A DNA stretch of 64,000 nt, from contig NZ_CP094468.1 in the NCBI RefSeq assembly GCF_023347275.1, positions 1,178,001 to 1,242,000 on the forward strand, read 5' to 3'. Of the stretch, positions 62,530 through 64,000 are shown one piece after another. The notes beneath the pieces are model-generated. The model was not told the origin of the DNA and ran no database searches. It worked only from the letters and a program-made list of their open reading frames with translations. Position 1 is the stretch's first letter. Every line of letters begins with the position of its first letter. Source of the DNA: Faecalibacterium sp. I3-3-89 (GTDB taxonomy: Bacteria; Bacillota; Clostridia; Oscillospirales; Ruminococcaceae). The translations under genes were made by a program, and so were the position numbers.

Positions 62530-63825
62530 ATGGAAAAGAAACCGTTTTTGACTGAGTCGATGGCTCAGGACATCATTCAGGACGTGCCCACCCCCTTCCA
62601 CGTCTACGACGAGAAAGGCATCCGGGAGAACGCCCGCCGCATCAACAAAGCCTTCAGCTGGAATAAGGGCTTCCGCGAGTATTTCGCGGTCAAGGCTCTG
62701 CCCAACCCCATCATCCTCCAGATCCTGAAGGAAGAGGGCTGCGGCGTGGACTGCTCCTCCCTGACCGAGCTGATGCTCAGTGAGGTGTGCGGCTTCAGCG
62801 GCAGCGACATCATGTTCTCCTCCAACCAGACCCCCGTGGAGGACATGAAGAAGGCCTACGAGCTGGGCGCTTATATCAACCTCGACGACGCCACGATGGT
62901 GGACTTCCTCGACCGGGTGGCCGGTGTGCCGGAGAACATCTTCTGCCGCTACAATCCGGGCGGCACCTTCCAGTTGGGCGAGAGCAAGGAGGGCTTTCAG
63001 GTCATGGACAAGCCCGGAGATGCCAAGTACGGCATGACCGAGGAGCAGATGATCGACAGCTACAAGAAGCTGGCTGCAAAGGGAGCTAAGAACTTCGGCA
63101 TCCACGCCTTCCTCGCTTCCAACACCATTTCGGACGCCTACTACCCCGAGCTGGCTGCGATCCTGTTCCAGCTGGCGGTCCGCGTCCAGAAGGCCACCGG
63201 CGTCCACATCGCCTACATCAACCTGTCCGGCGGCGTGGGCATCCCGTACCGTCCTGAGCAGACTGAGAACGACATCATGGCCATCGGCGAGGGTGTCCGT
63301 AAGAAATTCGAGGAGATCCTGGTCCCTGCCGGGATGGGCGATGTCGCCATCTTCACCGAGATGGGCCGCTTCACCACCGGCCCCTACGGCGCGCTGGTGG
63401 CAACTGCCATCCACGAGAAGCACATCTACAAGGAGTACATCGGTCTGGACGCCTGTGCGGCCAACCTGATGCGCCCCGCCATGTACGGCGCTTACCATCA
63501 CATCACGGTGCTGGGCAAGGAGAATGCCCCCTGCGACCACAAGTATGACGTAGTGGGCGGCCTGTGCGAGAACAACGACAAGTTTGCCATCGACCGGATG
63601 CTGCCCAAGATCGACATCGGCGACATCGTGTATATTCACGACACCGGTGCCCACGGCTCTGCGATGGGCTACAACTACAACGGCAAGCTGCGCAGCGCCG
63701 AAGTCCTGCTCTGCGAGGACGGCTCCCACCGTCTCATCCGCCGCGCCGAGACTCCCCGCGACTACTTCGCAACGCTGGACTTCCTGCCCTTCATGAAGCC
63801 GCTGCTGGGCGAGTACGACGACTAA
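62530..63825 (+). CDS. lysA: Diaminopimelate decarboxylase
   Basis: A 431-aa fold III PLP enzyme making L-lysine from meso-diaminopimelate. PLP lysine in YFAVKALPNP (~residue 56); GVDCSSLTEL; LSGGVGIPYRPEQ phosphate site; GPYGALV; active Cys in VGGLCENNDKFA. ATG 62530 is chosen because GAGAGGG lies 10 bases upstream; ATGs at 62512 and 62521 precede it in frame. A CACGGC/GCCGTG hairpin lies in the short gap after the dehydratase gene. Confidence 0.93.
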   Translation: MEKKPFLTESMAQDIIQDVPTPFHVYDEKGIRENARRINKAFSWNKGFREYFAVKALPNPIILQILKEEGCGVDCSSLTELMLSEVCGFSGSDIMFSSNQTPVEDMKKAYELGAYINLDDATMVDFLDRVAGVPENIFCRYNPGGTFQLGESKEGFQVMDKPGDAKYGMTEEQMIDSYKKLAAKGAKNFGIHAFLASNTISDAYYPELAAILFQLAVRVQKATGVHIAYINLSGGVGIPYRPEQTENDIMAIGEGVRKKFEEILVPAGMGDVAIFTEMGRFTTGPYGALVATAIHEKHIYKEYIGLDACAANLMRPAMYGAYHHITVLGKENAPCDHKYDVVGGLCENNDKFAIDRMLPKIDIGDIVYIHDTGAHGSAMGYNYNGKLRSAEVLLCEDGSHRLIRRAETPRDYFATLDFLPFMKPLLGEYDD

Positions 63826-63873
63826 TCGGTCTTCTGAGACCATTACACCAGAATAAAGCGAGGAACGACGCAG

Positions 63874-64000
63874 ATGTTTTTTGGATTCCAACTCACCTGT
63901 GGCCTGATGCTGGTCTTTTACGGGTATTCGGTCATGAAAAATCCCCGGGTCTGGGGCGATCAGGGCCGTCAGGCCGTCAAGGCTGAAAATTTTCCCGAGT
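63874..64000 (+). CDS. Putative membrane protein, 5' part (cut by window end)
   Basis: The frame starts MFFGFQLTCGLMLVFYGYSV, a hydrophobic N-terminal helix, then polar sequence; AGGA lies 9 bases upstream. Only 42 codons are in the window. The family is not recognised. Confidence 0.6.
   Translation, partial: MFFGFQLTCGLMLVFYGYSVMKNPRVWGDQGRQAVKAENFPE

Overview
The window is a bacterial chromosome segment, most likely from an anaerobic gut Firmicute of the Oscillospiraceae (Faecalibacterium or a close relative). This is inferred from the GC-rich core, strong A/G-rich ribosome binding sites, the rpoB-rpoC / rpsL-rpsG-fusA-tuf order, an archaeal-type aspartyl-tRNA synthetase, a sodium symporter of the LeuT family, and remnants of Clostridia-type mobile elements. 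No 16S gene is present, so the genus is not proven.

Layout. 1-10.7 kb: 3' end of rpoB, rpoC, rpsL, rpsG, fusA and tuf. 10.9-16.2 kb: small metabolic genes (GyrI-like protein, cupin, a lipoprotein that is only a Ser/Ala/Glu linker, a panE remnant, a LOG-family protein, a sodium-dependent symporter, a PfkB sugar kinase) and tRNA-Gly(CCC). 16.2-18.5 kb: an operon of a small protein, a DnaD-like protein and a DnaC-like helicase loader. 18.9-23.7 kb: a two-gene sensory operon, a solute-binding lipoprotein carrying a 5'-nucleotidase-C-like domain plus a hybrid histidine kinase with two receiver domains.

24.2-39.7 kb is an accessory island, much of it AT-rich, built from broken mobile elements. It holds fragments of a mobilization protein, a metallophosphoesterase, MetK, TnpV, a MobA/MobL relaxase, a conjugative-element helicase/methylase, HsdM and a large serine recombinase. 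Among the debris are apparently intact genes: an AAA ATPase fused to a PD-(D/E)XK nuclease domain, an unknown 142-aa protein, a 1330-aa protein joining a calcineurin-like phosphoesterase, a NACHT/STAND ATPase and a WD40-like beta-propeller, a VapBC toxin-antitoxin pair with its operator, two overlapping zinc-ribbon proteins, a DUF3847-like protein and a PD-(D/E)XK 'Rpn'-type protein. The phosphoesterase-NACHT-propeller protein has the architecture expected of an Avs/bNACHT-like anti-phage sensor-effector and is the best candidate for an undescribed system.

39.7-64 kb returns to the core: tRNA-Ala(CGC) beside a tRNA stub, a GH31 pseudogene, a glycan cluster (phosphoglycosyl transferase and two glycosyltransferases), aspS, a copper operon (csoR-copA) with two candidate CsoR boxes, and a minus-strand nitrogen block (gltB-gltD, hcp, gdhA) in which gltB has a leader terminator. 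Last come an Mrp/Nbp35-type ATPase, a flippase, a UDP-sugar 4,6-dehydratase, lysA and a truncated membrane-protein gene.
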